Below are positions 17,863 through 29,897 of a DNA stretch of 64,000 nucleotides, piece after piece. How positions within the stretch are numbered: the stretch's first letter is position 1; the number at the start of each line of letters is the position of its first letter. A program made the translations under genes and the position numbers. The stretch covers positions 62,001 to 126,000 of the forward strand of contig JACDTU010000022.1 in NCBI GenBank assembly GCA_022376465.1, written 5' to 3'. The notes beneath the pieces were generated by a model. The model searched no databases. It was not told the DNA's origin and worked only from the letters and a program-made list of their open reading frames with translations. Origin of the DNA: Cubamyces lactineus (lineage: Eukaryota; Basidiomycota; Agaricomycetes; Polyporales; Polyporaceae).

Positions 17863-18834
17863 CTATGCCTTACTGACCGCATCCTTGGTAGCATACACCT
17901 TCTTCACCGAAGGGCGCGCCAACAACGCGCTGTGCCACCTGAAAACATGAGGTCAGATCGCTGCATCTCCCAAAAGATGAACGATCACGACTTACTTGTG
18001 CAGTGCAGGGAAGTCCTTCTCGACGCCATTATAGCTAGGGACATCTTTCAAAAGAATATTCACCGCGACGACGTTCCATCTATTCGCAATAAAACGTATG
18101 AGCTTGGGCATGAACCGACAGCGTAAGGAGAATAACCTACGGAATGAAGCTGAGGTCCGCGATCGTCAGTTTGCCGCCGACGAGCCATTCCTGCTTCGAG
18201 AGCACGCTCTCGAGGACGCCGAACACGCGCAGGATCTCCTTCTGGTACCGCTCGATCGCGCTCGGGATCTTCTCCGCGTGGAAGAACTGGAACCACGAGA
18301 CCTGGCCGAAGTAGGGGCTACATACGCGGTAGCATGTTCAGCAACATACGCGATGGTAGTAAGACGAAAATGGGAAGACGCACCCTTGGCCGGAGGATTG
18401 GAAGAAGAGCCACTGCAGCTGGTGGATCTTCTCTTCGACGCCCTTGACGGAGATCTTGCCCTCAGGATCGTACTTGTCAACGAGGTAAGTCAGGATCGCG
18501 TTCGATTCCCTACACGACCATTAGGTCATCCCCTCACTCCGTCGCGCGTCCCAGGAGCCAAGCACGTACCAAACGACGAAGTCGTTGTTGTTATGGTCGA
18601 TGAGCGTCGGAATGCGGCCGTTCGGGTTGTACTTTGTGTACTCTGGCGCCTTCTGCTCGCCCTTCTGGAAGTCGAGGTAGACGGACTCGTACTCCAGACC
18701 GAGCTCCTCTAGGACGATCGCGGCCTTCCTAGATTCCCACAGAGTCAGCACCATATCACGACGCTGATGGATGTGGGCACGTACCATCCGTTAGGGCCGC
18801 TCTTGTGGGTGTAGAGGGTGAACTGAGGCGCCAT
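17863..18834 (-). CDS. glutathione S-transferase, Ure2p-like
   Basis: Six exons: 18785-18834, 18570-18728, 18384-18509, 18141-18317, 17996-18079, 17863-17938; all junctions are GT-AG and in frame, 223 residues. The N-terminal thioredoxin fold starts MAPQFTLYTHKSGPNGWK, followed by LEELGLEYESVYLDF and the cis-Pro/ESNAI region (NPNGRIPTLIDH; VWESNAILTYLVDKYD). The C-terminal helical domain contains LEREQ-type helices and the N-capping box LTIADLSFIPW. Such cytosolic enzymes conjugate glutathione or reduce it from xenobiotic and lignin-derived compounds. No catalytic Cys or Tyr is obvious; fungal Ure2p-like GSTs use an Asn/Ser region instead. A TATA box lies at about 18932-18937 on the minus strand. 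Confidence 0.92.
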
Positions 18835-18942
18835 GGCTGCAACTCGGTGTGAAGGATAAGGCGGATGCGGTAGTGGCTTCGATGCGCGTAAGCTTGGGAG
18901 CTGTTGAAAGATCGCCTGCACTCGCTGGCCCTTTATATCTGC

Positions 18943-19684
18943 GCCCGCAGTACGCCATCCTAGGAGACCCCAGAGCTGTCAAAACGTCTGCGCTTCCCGA
19001 TCTGGTACAATACGACGCAAGATCAACGACTCCCGTTCTCACCGCTCCCGCCTGCAGCCTCCCGGTGCTTCGCGTCGTACCTCACAGGTATACGTCAAAT
19101 GACCTGCCGTGGGTAATCCCCAGGGGTGCAGATTATTCACGCGCGGCAGCTCGCCCGCCGCCGAGGACTCGTAGCAGCAGCACACTTGTCTCTGCAAGCA
19201 GCCCCCCAGCCGCATTAGAGTGTTCGCACGCCGCTTGATATCTCCGCGTGCGGCCTATATCACACACTTGCGTCAGCAGTGTTGGCGAATGTGCCAAACT
19301 ACGACGAATGAAGCCGCAATGGGGTGTTTGGGAGGCGCAGAGCTGATTCAGCGTTGGACAGATTGATGGCGCAAGCTGTGGCGGACGAGCGCAAGTGAGG
19401 TGCTGCAATAGGGCAAATACGTCAGCAGCATTACGTCGAGATGGCACACATACCGTCTCAAAGCCGGTCTCAGCGGATGGGTCACGAGCTCTGAGCACCA
19501 TTGCGGCGTTTGGCGCTCAAGCTGCAGAGAAGAAGCAGCGCTGAGCAGCTAGGAGAAGTCTGTCGGAGTGCTCTTCGATAGCAGATTCTTCGTTAATTGC
19601 TATGATGCGCAGGGCACGTTGGCGAAGCAGACCGCGTCCGATTGTTCATCAAAACAAGCTCACAGGGAACACGGCAAGGCCGTT
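18943..19684. other. intergenic between GST promoter and F-box gene 3' end
   Basis: Contains upstream sequence of the GST gene and the 3' flank of the F-box gene. The open frames (for example 19133-19501 minus) have no recognisable protein features. Confidence 0.45.
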
Positions 19685-21554
19685 CTATACGAAGTCCAAC
19701 ACAACGACAGACCCGTCGCTCGATCCCAACGCGACTCGACCCCTCTCCTCGTCGTAGTCGAACGCCGTCCAGTTGCAGCTGTCCTTCGGCTGCGCCCATA
19801 CCTTCCGCGCATGAGGCTGTAGCAGCTCCGGATGGCGCTCCTGCAGCGGACCTGCAAACACTGCAGCACATAGCGTTTCCGCCGTCTTCTCGCGATTCGG
19901 CGTAAGAGGAGAAGTTGACGATCGATTTTGAAGGGCGTAATGCGCTTCAGAGCGATCGTCTGCTGCGTCGAGATGGACGTAGTCCGGATTGAAAGAATCC
20001 CAGACCTGCGCTGTGGAAGAATGTACGTCAAGTCCTGTGAGGTGCGCGGTCGTGCGTGCACGTGGTTGTATCCAGAGCGCGGTTCCACAAGGTCCCAACA
20101 CGATGTCCGGACAGCGGAGGAACCCACGCACTGTGGGAGAAGTGCGTTCTGCGCGAACAGGCGGGAAGATGTATGGAGAAGCAGAAGCGGGAGCAGGCGG
20201 CGCAGACGACGGAGAGTCGGTTTGTTCGACTACCTCGGTAGAGGCGGCGTTCGCCGCGCGGGGAAGACCCTCGAATGTCGGATCTGGGAGCAATAGGAAC
20301 TGTTCTAGCTTGTGTACGTCTGATGCCCATGGATCGTCGCTCTCGGTGCGCAGAAGGATCGAGAGTGGCGCGTGTTCAGGCTTCGCGGGAACGTCTCCGC
20401 TGCGCATCGAATCGAATTGCAGGATGACCGAGACCCCATCGATCCAGCCAAACGTGTGGAACCCGACAGGCTCGTACGTCCTGAAGGAACCTTGAGCAAG
20501 CTGCAGCTCAGGTTCTGGGAAGAGCTCGACTGAACGTGCACGGACGACGAGAATGCTTTTGTGTGCAAACACGATGTGCAGGCACCGGTTGTACTACGAA
20601 TAGCTGCGCATAAGCCACAGAAGTGTGAAAATCAAGAGTCCGAGGTACCTGAAAGCGCTCGTCCATGGGCTGCTGAGAACCCTTCAGCAACGCAAATGTG
20701 TTCTGGCGCCAGTTCATGATGACGGTCTCGTATGCATCGTCGCTAAATGCGATCAAGTCACCCTTCAGCGCGATGGGCTTAAACGATGTCGCAATGTTGC
20801 AAACCGATCGGAATGACGGATTGACTGATTCTCGATCGACGATCGATAGGAGCTCGATGCTATTTTGACCCCTGCACAACGTATCAGTAAGACCAATCTA
20901 GTATCAGTAGGAGAAATATACTAACCCCCCGGTCTGCACGGCAGTAGCAATGGTCGCCTCAGAGTCCGGGTCCGAGTTCACGACAAAGCCGGCGAAGATG
21001 GCACTCTTCGGACTCCAGTCTGCAAGCTTGCGTGGCGGAGCAGTGCCCGACGTAGACGCACGATCGCCGATGTCCCAGCACGAGATCATCGACCAGATGC
21101 CCTTGTAGACGGTAGCTACGTAGCGACCACCATGCCCAGGAAGGATGCGAATGTGCGAAACGCCAGTCCCGGAACTCGCTTGGAACTCCAAGGAAGATGC
21201 AGGTTTCGCAGAGGGCGAAAGCCAGAAACGTCCGAGTTTCAGCGCATGCAAGGCAAGGTTCTCGAGCTCTGTAGCATTCGCTATGGCGGCGGCTCGATGA
21301 GGGAAGGGAAACCCCTCCCTCAAAACATGGTCATGACAGACCGCCTGCCAGACGATTCGTTGCCTCGTCAGCAACTCCAGACGCTTGCATGTCTGCATAG
21401 AACAAGTCACGAAACGATCATCGGTCAGTTGAGTACCAGGTCTTTCGACACTATTAAAACTACTCACCTTTCGGAGAGATAAGACAGATTCAACGGGAAG
21501 GATGCCGAGGATATGCAACAGGGTATCATCGTCGAGCTGCAACAGCGTCATCAT
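19685..21554 (-). CDS. F-box protein with a beta-propeller-like C-terminal part
   Basis: Four exons: 21468-21554, 20926-21392, 20649-20871, 19685-20593; 561 residues. The N-terminus is a clear F-box (LLQLDDDTLLHILGILPVES, then VLSLRKTCKRLELLTRQRIV), which would bind Skp1 in an SCF ubiquitin ligase. The rest contains beta-rich repeats, such as RYVATVYKGIWSMISCWDIG, CLHIVFAHKSILVVRARS and GRVALGSSDGSVVVLDF, consistent with a degenerate WD-like propeller that selects substrate. This arrangement is common in agaricomycetes, where F-box genes are numerous. The ATG at 21554 is immediately followed by a second ATG; an upstream GTG is not needed. Confidence 0.85.
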
Positions 21555-21921
21555 GTGCGAGATCGTTATCCAGGCTCGACTGCGCACTAGACCATAGAGT
21601 GAGGAAGAAGAGGGTTTGAAGTATTTTCATGGGCACAACATCGGACTATTGTGTTTCTAGGTCGCACCCAAGTGGTGGTACAGACCCAGGAGCAAGATGC
21701 CGTTCCTGGTATTCCGAATTTGACGACGCACCGAGTTCGCCTCTAAAGCGCCCATGGCTGTTCCCCCATTACGGGCGCTAGCGTATCTGATGGCCTACAG
21801 GTGGTCTGTGCGTGGGAGAATCACCAGGTAGCAGCGTATATAAACCCACGCCCAGTGGAGTGCATCTTCAGACGATTCTTCCACGATCATAAACGCCTAT
21901 GACGAGAACCCTAGCAGCGAG
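21555..21921. other. promoter region with a plus-strand TATA box
   Basis: Upstream of the F-box gene on the minus strand. On the plus strand TATATAAA at about 21837-21844 is followed about 60 nt later by a short upstream ORF (ATG 21899) whose stop overlaps the next ATG at 21922. Confidence 0.4.
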
Positions 21922-22152
21922 ATGAGCACGACGGTCTTCGGACTGTCGGCGTTGACATCGCTCGTTCGGCTACACACCTTGTTACGTTCAAAGGGACGAG
22001 CTAGTGCCAAAGCTGATGGCGTCTTATTTTCGCTGGGGTCGTCGTGTAACTATTTGCCCTCTCGCAATATGACTTCTTCCCTGCTTTACAATGTTCTCAT
22101 TGCGAAATCTCTCAACCTGCAAAGGTATACTGAAGCTTCTAGTCACTTATGA
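21922..22152 (+). CDS. possible small ORF (76 aa), unsupported by family
   Basis: The frame follows a good TATA box (about 21840). The peptide begins MSTTVFGLSALTSLVRLHTL and is moderately hydrophobic, with no signal peptide or domain I know. Only the promoter position speaks for it; it could be a chance ORF or a transcript leader. Confidence 0.25.
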   Translation: MSTTVFGLSALTSLVRLHTLLRSKGRASAKADGVLFSLGSSCNYLPSRNMTSSLLYNVLIAKSLNLQRYTEASSHL

Positions 22153-22257
22153 CTGTGTTTGGCCCGGGAGAGAGTACTGCGATGGAGGAACTGCGGCCAC
22201 TGGCAATGCAGATCTTCCTGTTAGTTACAACTGAACATGGCCTACAACGTAATAGGG

Positions 22258-25200
22258 CTACAGGAACCCAATTCCTCGCCAGAACTTAACCCACTGAGTT
22301 GCATCTTCCTTCCCTACGGGATTCATCTTCGCCAGCGTAGGAGAGGCTTTTGCAGCCTTCTCCGTGTCGAATCTCACCTCCTTGCTGGACAAAGCGGCCT
22401 CGAAGAACGGAACGAGGTTGTACGCTGACTCGTGCCTCGCAGCGTTGGGCCCTTGGCCAGCCTCTTGCGCGGAATGACGGAGCCTGTCCAGCCATTCCAA
22501 GACGGAAACAAGCGGGACGCCGAGCTGCTCCGCCAAGGGAGCGAACACGTCGTTCCAAGATGCACTGCGCGGGGCGGACAGGTGGAGAACTTGCTCGCCG
22601 CTGAAGAGCATCTCCAGAAGAGCCGACGCAGCGATGTCTACCGGGACCCAAGACAGTGTCTACCAAAGGAAGGGTACGTTCAGAACGCTCTTTGCTCAGG
22701 TTGCAGAATAGCTTACTCACGCTGTCAGCAGTCGGAAGGCATTCCAGGCGTGCGCCGGCACGGACGAGGTTAGGAACCCATTCTGAAGTGCTCCATCCTC
22801 CGGCGTGGGTGTCGCCACTCAGCTGGCCAACGCGCACGACTGTCGTCCGCAGCCCGGTCTCCTTCGCAGCGCGACCCAGGATCTGCTCGGTCACCCACTT
22901 GCTCTCACCATAGCCCTGCCCCAACGCGAGCTCCGGGCCGAAGTCGAGAGATTCTGGAATGGGGATGTCCGCCGAGTAATCTGCAAGGGCATTCATCAGA
23001 ATGATCATGCGATACCGAGAGGGCTCGGAGTGTAGTACGTACTGAGTAGGGACGTGATGGAGCTGACGAAGAGCACTCGCGCTCCACCAGGGTGCGGCGA
23101 CTTGAGAGCAAAGTCGATCAGGTTGCGGGTTCCTGCAATCAGTGGTTCGAAAGACGGGAGAGTGACGTTGAAGTCAACTCTCCATGCTATTACCAAGTCA
23201 GTACAATGCTGGTTCATTCGACAGGTGTAGGTCTTACCATTGTGCAAAATTGCCGTCACCGCGAGCTGTATCTAGGAAATGATAGTCATGAGCACCCACA
23301 TACAAGGACAAGACAGAAGCGCGCATGCCTCGTCAAACGTCTTCCCATCCAGTCCAAATTGAGGCTTAGTCAAGTCCGCGGGATGGAACGACACCTTGTT
23401 GCCGTCGAGAAGGCTTGGATCGAGCCCCCACGTCTTCAACGCCTGACGCTGCCTTGCCTCCAACTTCGCTACTTCGCCCGTCCCCTCCCGATTCAGAGCG
23501 TAGACATGGTCCACCTCCGGACTCTGCACTAGCCGGGCGAGGAGGTGGCATCCCAACCTTCCAGTCGTTCCGGTAACGAGCACCGTCTCCTTTACCGGTG
23601 CAGGCTTCGCGTCGCCATGCGTGGCCTCCCACGCCGGGCCCGGCCACCTCGCGGTGTACTTTGCCACAAGCTCTTGCATCTCTCCGAGCCGCTTGGCGCG
23701 CTGGGCTTCCTTGTCGATGTTCTTGCCCGAAATGAGCCCGCTGAGGAAAGCGCTGAGGCTGAGGATCGTCGGGTTAGCGTAGACGAAGTTGAGCGGCACG
23801 TCGTGAGTGGAGACCGTAGTGGTCGTCCGCACAGCGTGCAGGATCGTGTTCCGGATCCAGATTGCCTGCAAGCTGCGTATCGTACCATGAGAATCGCACA
23901 TTCGAGTTTAGACTCGCAGCTATGCATACCTGTCGCATCCTTGCTGGAACAAATCGTCTCCGTCCGCAATGCTCGGCGCTCGCATGACCTTCTTCACGAC
24001 GTCTCTGACGAACTTAGGGACGGCCTCCTCCGTCCAACTGTCGGGTGGCTGTACGTCGACCTGGGACGATTCCTCGACCTTCTTATACAGGTCGTCAATC
24101 TCTTGAGCGTAGTCCGCGAGGGAGACGTGGCGGCGGGGCGTCCCTTTCGCTGTATACTGGAACGGCTTATCGGGCTTCGTGGCGGTGATCATCTGTGCAT
24201 GCCATGTCAGTCACAGCGTGCTGGACTGATGCAAGCAAGATGCGGACCTCTTTGAAGATACGCGAGTGCGAAGGGGCGAAGTTGTTTACGCGTTCGACTG
24301 TCGGCCTAAATAGGAGTATAAATATAATATCTAACCATATATAACGAAAGCGGCCGTACCATATCTTGTTACGGAACACCTCTAGCTTCGCCTCGTCGCT
24401 GGGGTCGAACGGCTCCTTCGGTTGCACAATGACTCCGTTCTGGAGACGACTGCGTCCGAAGATGATCGCAGCATGGATGTTGGGGTCTTGCAACAAGATA
24501 GCCTCTGGAAGTCATTCACGAGCGGCGCTGTCAGACATTGTAACGCGTATGCAGAAGCGTGTGTCCCTCACCCATTGGCACTGGATTCGTCTACCAGAAG
24601 ACAGGGAGTTATCAATATCACAACATGATACGAGGATCTGTTCCCTACCTTTTCACCAGTCGACAAGACGATCTGATCGTCGGCTCTGCCATAGACCTTG
24701 TATACGTTGGGTTTTGTCGGATGCTCCTCGAGTAAATCGCTACTAGCATAGGCAGGACGCCCATTGATCTCTGTGTTGTAGACGTTCAGAGTCCATGTGG
24801 GGCACTCCTATGCCCGTTAACACGTCAGCTCAGCATCTTTCCACAGACGTGTGTGGCAAGCAACGCAAGTACGTACCACGAAGACGGGCTCGAAGACACG
24901 CGGGAGACCCTCCTGGTAGACGCGGACGAACTCGGCAGGCTTCGAGAACGAGAAGTACTCCCATTCGTTGCGAGGAACCTGCGTAGTATCGACCATCATT
25001 CTGACGATAGCCCCAAACTCGGTCCTAGAAAAAAGGTCAGATTCTTTCTCATACAGCCAGGTGGAGGGTGCTTCGTGAGACGTACGCGCCGAAGCCCGTC
25101 ATGATCTTAACGCCTTGGTCTAGTAAGGCCTCTCCGACGTCCTTGCTCAACGCTGCGCCTGCATACAGCTGCGAACATGGCATATCAACGAAAAGCTTTT

Positions 25201-26544
25201 CAACTAATAGGATACGCCTTACAATGCACTTAAGCGTCTTCAGTTGCTCAATCGCCTCTGGGCTGCGCGACCATGCCTATGTGTCATATCTGAGTGGGAG
25301 CGAAGCTGAGAGCACGCCATGGTCGCTCATACCTCTAGTAGCATCGGGACGCAGACGTTCATCTCGCACTTGGTCGCCATCATTGCTCGCAGCACCGTCT
25401 CCGGAGTAGAGGTAACAGGAGGTGTGGAAGGCCGGAACATCCCTACTACGACGCCGGTGCATACCTAGGGTACAACGTCAACGTGTGCATTTTCGCTTGA
25501 ATCATGAAGGAATAGCACGTACCGACCAAGACAGCGTGATGATTCCCATGAGATCTGCAAGACATACACTGTATTGAGTTCTACGTCCACATAGTCCCTC
25601 TCAGAAGACTTACGGAACATGGGAAGACAGTGCATGGAAACGCGAGTCCCGCAAAGATCGAAGTCCCCGAAATCTGTTTGGGTGAGGTTAGAGTAGAAGT
25701 ATCTCGGATGAATGACGACTGCGTACATGACAGAAAGCCCCATCTACTGAGGTGCTGGTGCGTAACAGGAATTGGCTTGGGGAACGCGGTGGATCCTGAG
25801 ATGGTCGAATCGATCTAGTCAGGACCAGGTCCATTCCGCCTATGAAACCTCGCGGACTCACCAGACGAGTGAAGTATCAGGCACCGGTTAGTCTCTTTTA
25901 CAGGTCCCATCGGGATATCGAGGCCTTCCTCGCTATCGTTGTACAGGTCCCCAAATCTGGGCAGCGGAACAAGATCGATATCATAATTCTCCTTTGCGAG
26001 GATATCTTTGGCCTCTTGGGCGAGGCGCTGCATCCCAGCATCCTGGCTGACAAAGAGATGGTGAAGGGACGTCCTGCGTGCAAGGTGCGCGACCGCTACG
26101 GCAGAGTTCCGTACGGAAATGGGGAACACGGTGTGGCCGAGGTACATAATTCCGTTGTAGAGGGTCAAAAGCGTGATAGGATCTGTCGCACCAGTAAGTA
26201 TAGTTTATTCATGCAATTCACGACCAAAGCTGACCTGCAATAGCAAGCACCCCGAGGACGGAGTTCTCGTCACCCGTAGGGTCCGGCAGAGTGACATGGC
26301 GCGAGACATAGTGGGCGGCCCTGCGGTTCGCACGGAACATTTCCCTGTAACGGATCTCGCGGACTTCGCCCTGTTCGTCATCGTAGACAACCACCGGGTG
26401 TTCAGGACTCTTCTCCGCGTGGAAAGCATATAGCTCTGGCAAGGTGAGCGGGCCATAGAAGGGCGGGGCTGTCCATGTCGAGCTATTGACCCCCTGTGGA
26501 GTCTTGATCTGAAGCTTCAAGCTGTCTGCTACCTCGTTCGTCAT
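22258..26544 (-). CDS. NRPS-like adenylating reductase (A-T-R), about 19 exons
   Basis: Assembled from about 19 short exons, first 26235-26544, last ending at TAG/TGA 22258; about 1060 residues. Adenylation domain: HSSGSTAFPKP (A3), GFGATEFGAI (A5), YGRADDQIVLSTGEK (A7-A8). Carrier domain: DDLFQQGCDSLQAIWI, with the phosphopantetheine serine codon split by an intron. Reductase domain: VLVTGTTGRLG for NADP and YGESKW as the catalytic Tyr-Lys. Such enzymes activate a carboxylic acid, hold it as a thioester and release it as an aldehyde or alcohol, in the alpha-aminoadipate reductase/aryl-acid reductase manner. No condensation domain is present. One exon is only 19 nt (24572-24590), and intron 23272-23328 uses a GC donor. 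No clustered P450 or transporter is visible, so it looks like a stand-alone gene. Confidence 0.9.
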
Positions 26545-29500
26545 GCGTGAGGCGTAAAGAGATCGCGTGAGTTCTGGTGAAGGGATGGAGAGCAGGGCCA
26601 GTCCTCTTGTACTCCTCCGGAGTCCGGCAACATAGTTTGGCCGATCTAGGTATACATCCGGATGATTTTCAAGACTTCAAGGCAAGAGTGGTACCATCGG
26701 CCATCTGCGGGAAGGCCGAGTGCGGCTTACGAGGATGTATGTCTCAAAAAGTGGTGGCCCGAATTCTCGCACAGTTTGGGCTGTGACACCGAGGGTAACC
26801 CCGACGCGTGACCACTTCACTTGAAGCCAGCTGCGACACGTTCAAGTTGATAAGTATAGGCCCTCAGAGGACACAGGACATGAAAGGAATGATCTACTGC
26901 TTGCGAGGAGCAGACAGGGGTATGATGACCGAAGCATCACCTGGGTTTTCGTACAGCTGATATCAGAATGGATGGCTGCGTGCAGCAGTTTTTCGTACCG
27001 CTTACCAGAGGATATACACCCTCAGAGCAGATGCTAAGTTCTCGAGGATCTGAGTCTGCCCATAGTCACGCCCTCATGGAACAGTCGACAGCATCTGTGA
27101 TGTACATTTCCCAGATTCCGTGTCGATCTGCAGTGGATTGCGGGTGAACCCGCTTGCCATGTAGCACAAGCCATGGTCGTCAAACAGATTGCTGTAGCCA
27201 AGGTTGGCCTAGGACGGATACCGTGGTGGCCGTGAGTTTCATTGCCTTCACTCTTGAAACCCGGTTTCTAGCGCAGACAGGTGCTCATGAGGTCAGGCTG
27301 TAGCTAGACAAATGTATGACCTTCAAGTTTCGCCAGTATGGAAACTTCCCTCAGTCTTGTTTTCAAATTCTCAATAAGATTGGCATTGACCATGATCATC
27401 TGCTCGCCCGTGACTCTGTAAAATGTGCTGTCAGCTGGGGTGCTCGGTGACTCAGTAGCTTGATGGCATATTGAGTCAAGTCAACGAGAACTTGGTGGAC
27501 GACGGAGGCCTCTGAATCAGGAGGTTTTGCTAGTAACAGCAGGCGGGTCCCGAGATGGATGAGAGAAATGAGCACGTTATCATGTCATATAACGCATTGC
27601 CAAGCTTCAACCCGGAACATAGGAGCATACACACTGTAAGCTGATTTCAGATTGAGCACGGAGGTCAAGGTGTCGGAGCGGAAGAGACAAGCTGAGACTG
27701 AGCGCTTGAGCGGACGTTGCAGGCGCTCCGGCTCCTCGACGAGCGCCCACTGTGGCTCGCGCTCAAGCCTCAAGCTAACACGTTTTCTCTGGACCGCCAC
27801 ACCCCCGAGTCTGTTCAGCCTCATCCTCCTATTTTGCGTTGCGCGTTGAGATTGGCGTCAACATAGTTTCTGTCATCATTGCGTCGCCAAGCCGATCGCG
27901 ACTACGCTCATACAGTTCTTCAACTTCGCATGCGCATGCGCGACGACGTTGCGCGTTGCACGCCAATGCCATCGAGTAGCCAGGTAACCAGATTCAGGAT
28001 GATTAGCAGTCTACAACTGATTAGGGCGGCTTGGAGGAGTTCTCTGACCTGTCTTTGGCTCATAGGGACGCGTAGATAGAGCTCCCTCCGATGTACTTTT
28101 CTACGTCTCGTGGCGGAAGTTGAGTAGTAACTCAGGCAAGCTCGCATGCTTCGAATCTCGCAACGATCGAAGACGCTGTCCGCTGAGGGACTACAACTCT
28201 CTTCACTTGTGATACTATAGGTACTTATTCCCGCATTTTACAGGCCGTATCACATCTGACTGGACAAGAAATAGATAGTGTCAAGTACAGCCGTACGACT
28301 TTGCTCCTTCTCTCCTTGAAGATCATGAGCTGAGCGGTTTGATACGTATATCTTCGAGTTCTGCTGGATGCCAATACTACTGACCGGCCCGCAATCAACC
28401 CCAATTGGACCATAGGTTTGGCGGCGCTGCCAGCGCTTCGTGTCGGGCTACCACCGTGGCATTGCTGGGGACCTTCTCTCCCATTGCACTCGTTCTGGGC
28501 TAGGCCTTGTTCAGCCACCCGAGACCTCGCACTCCGTTGTCGAGGTATACCGTAGCGGCAAGGAGTTGCCGGCGGCCACGCATACAGACTCCTAAGCAAG
28601 TCATCAACTACTCTGAAGTCGCTCCGCACCGGCTCACTCAGCTGTACTTCTACGCCGCAGTCCTAATATACTGCCGAATCTTTCGACCTATTATGCAATA
28701 AACCCACACGGTGATGCGTCGCGCATATCGGGGAAGTACTATTCGGTCTAAATGTCCTGACATCAGGCCAAGCGGTAGACCCAAGTGGGTGCGGCGGCAA
28801 AGGGTGTGTCCGACGTTCGTGCCCATTCGCCAATCTCGCAGCACCGTGTACTCCTATGCCGCAAAATCCGCTGCGGGTGTTACTTCGCCGTAGTCCAAGG
28901 TAGCACCATAGCAGGCGCGACGTTCGTCATGATCAAACCTTCATCTTGGCCTGTATTTTTGTCCTGCTGTCACGGATTGCACGCGGCGAACAAGTGGGTC
29001 TATGTCTGGCGCTGCGCAGTATCATCTCTCCGTGTGTCGCTCCACATGAAGGTTTTCTTGAATCTGGCCAGAGAGGCGGGCTGCGGAAGCCGGTAACAAG
29101 ACTATGCTTTGCCCAAGCAGATCGTCGGTAGGCACGCTCCTCGCATCTGATTCATGGAAGCGTCTGCCCATGCGTTGTCTCGAGTGGTTAGAGCTTGAGA
29201 CGACCTTGGCAGCCCTGACGGTCAGATCTTGGCCATTACAACGCGACGATGTCGGCGAAATAGCGCCTGATGTTCTCCGTACTGATAATTCTTGGCATCG
29301 AGTGAAAGTCTTGGACTTTCGCGGAGCTACTCGCCGGTATGTGAGGAGCGGGGAGGAAGGGCCTGTGTCCTTGTATGCGTTGTACGGTGAGCTGGATGCA
29401 TCCCGCCTGGAGTCTGGCCCACACCGCCCTTGCTCCATAGCACAATGAGTAGGTCTGCACATACCTTCCAAATTCCATTGAGCTGTGAAGCCCCTGCGAC

Positions 29501-29897
29501 GCGTCTTCCTGTCAACTGCGAGGGAGGCAATTATATGGGAGCCGGAGCTTGGACTACCTTGCGGAGGCACTGTAGTATTCACCCACAATAAATCTGCATT
29601 GACCACTTCAATACGTACTGACACCGTCGCTGATCTCTGCTCTTCGAATGCAAAGCAAGTCCTGTATACCACGCCCCATCAGAAGATCAAGGTTTAGTCG
29701 AATAGAGTCAAATGATTGACATGTATAGAAACGAAACGCAATGTCCATTAGAAAACGAAGCTTAAAACAAAGTATAGTCCATCTGATACGGGAGACCCTC
29801 TTCTTTCCTGCAGCTCCGGCAACGAGCACAACTACGATCCGGTCGACGCGTCCACCAAGGGAATGAGCCACAGCGATCCGTCTACGAGGCCCTCGAT
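26545..29897. other. 3.35 kb without a supported gene
   Basis: Left part is the promoter of the reductase gene. Longer open frames such as 29022-29672 (minus) or 29104-29448 (plus) overlap each other and show no domain. I see no terminal repeats, no RNA gene and no LTR. Confidence 0.45.

Noticed and set aside
29022..29672. 216-codon frame on the minus strand
   Set aside because: Overlaps an equally long plus-strand frame, shows no domain, and has no promoter or splice signals that fit.
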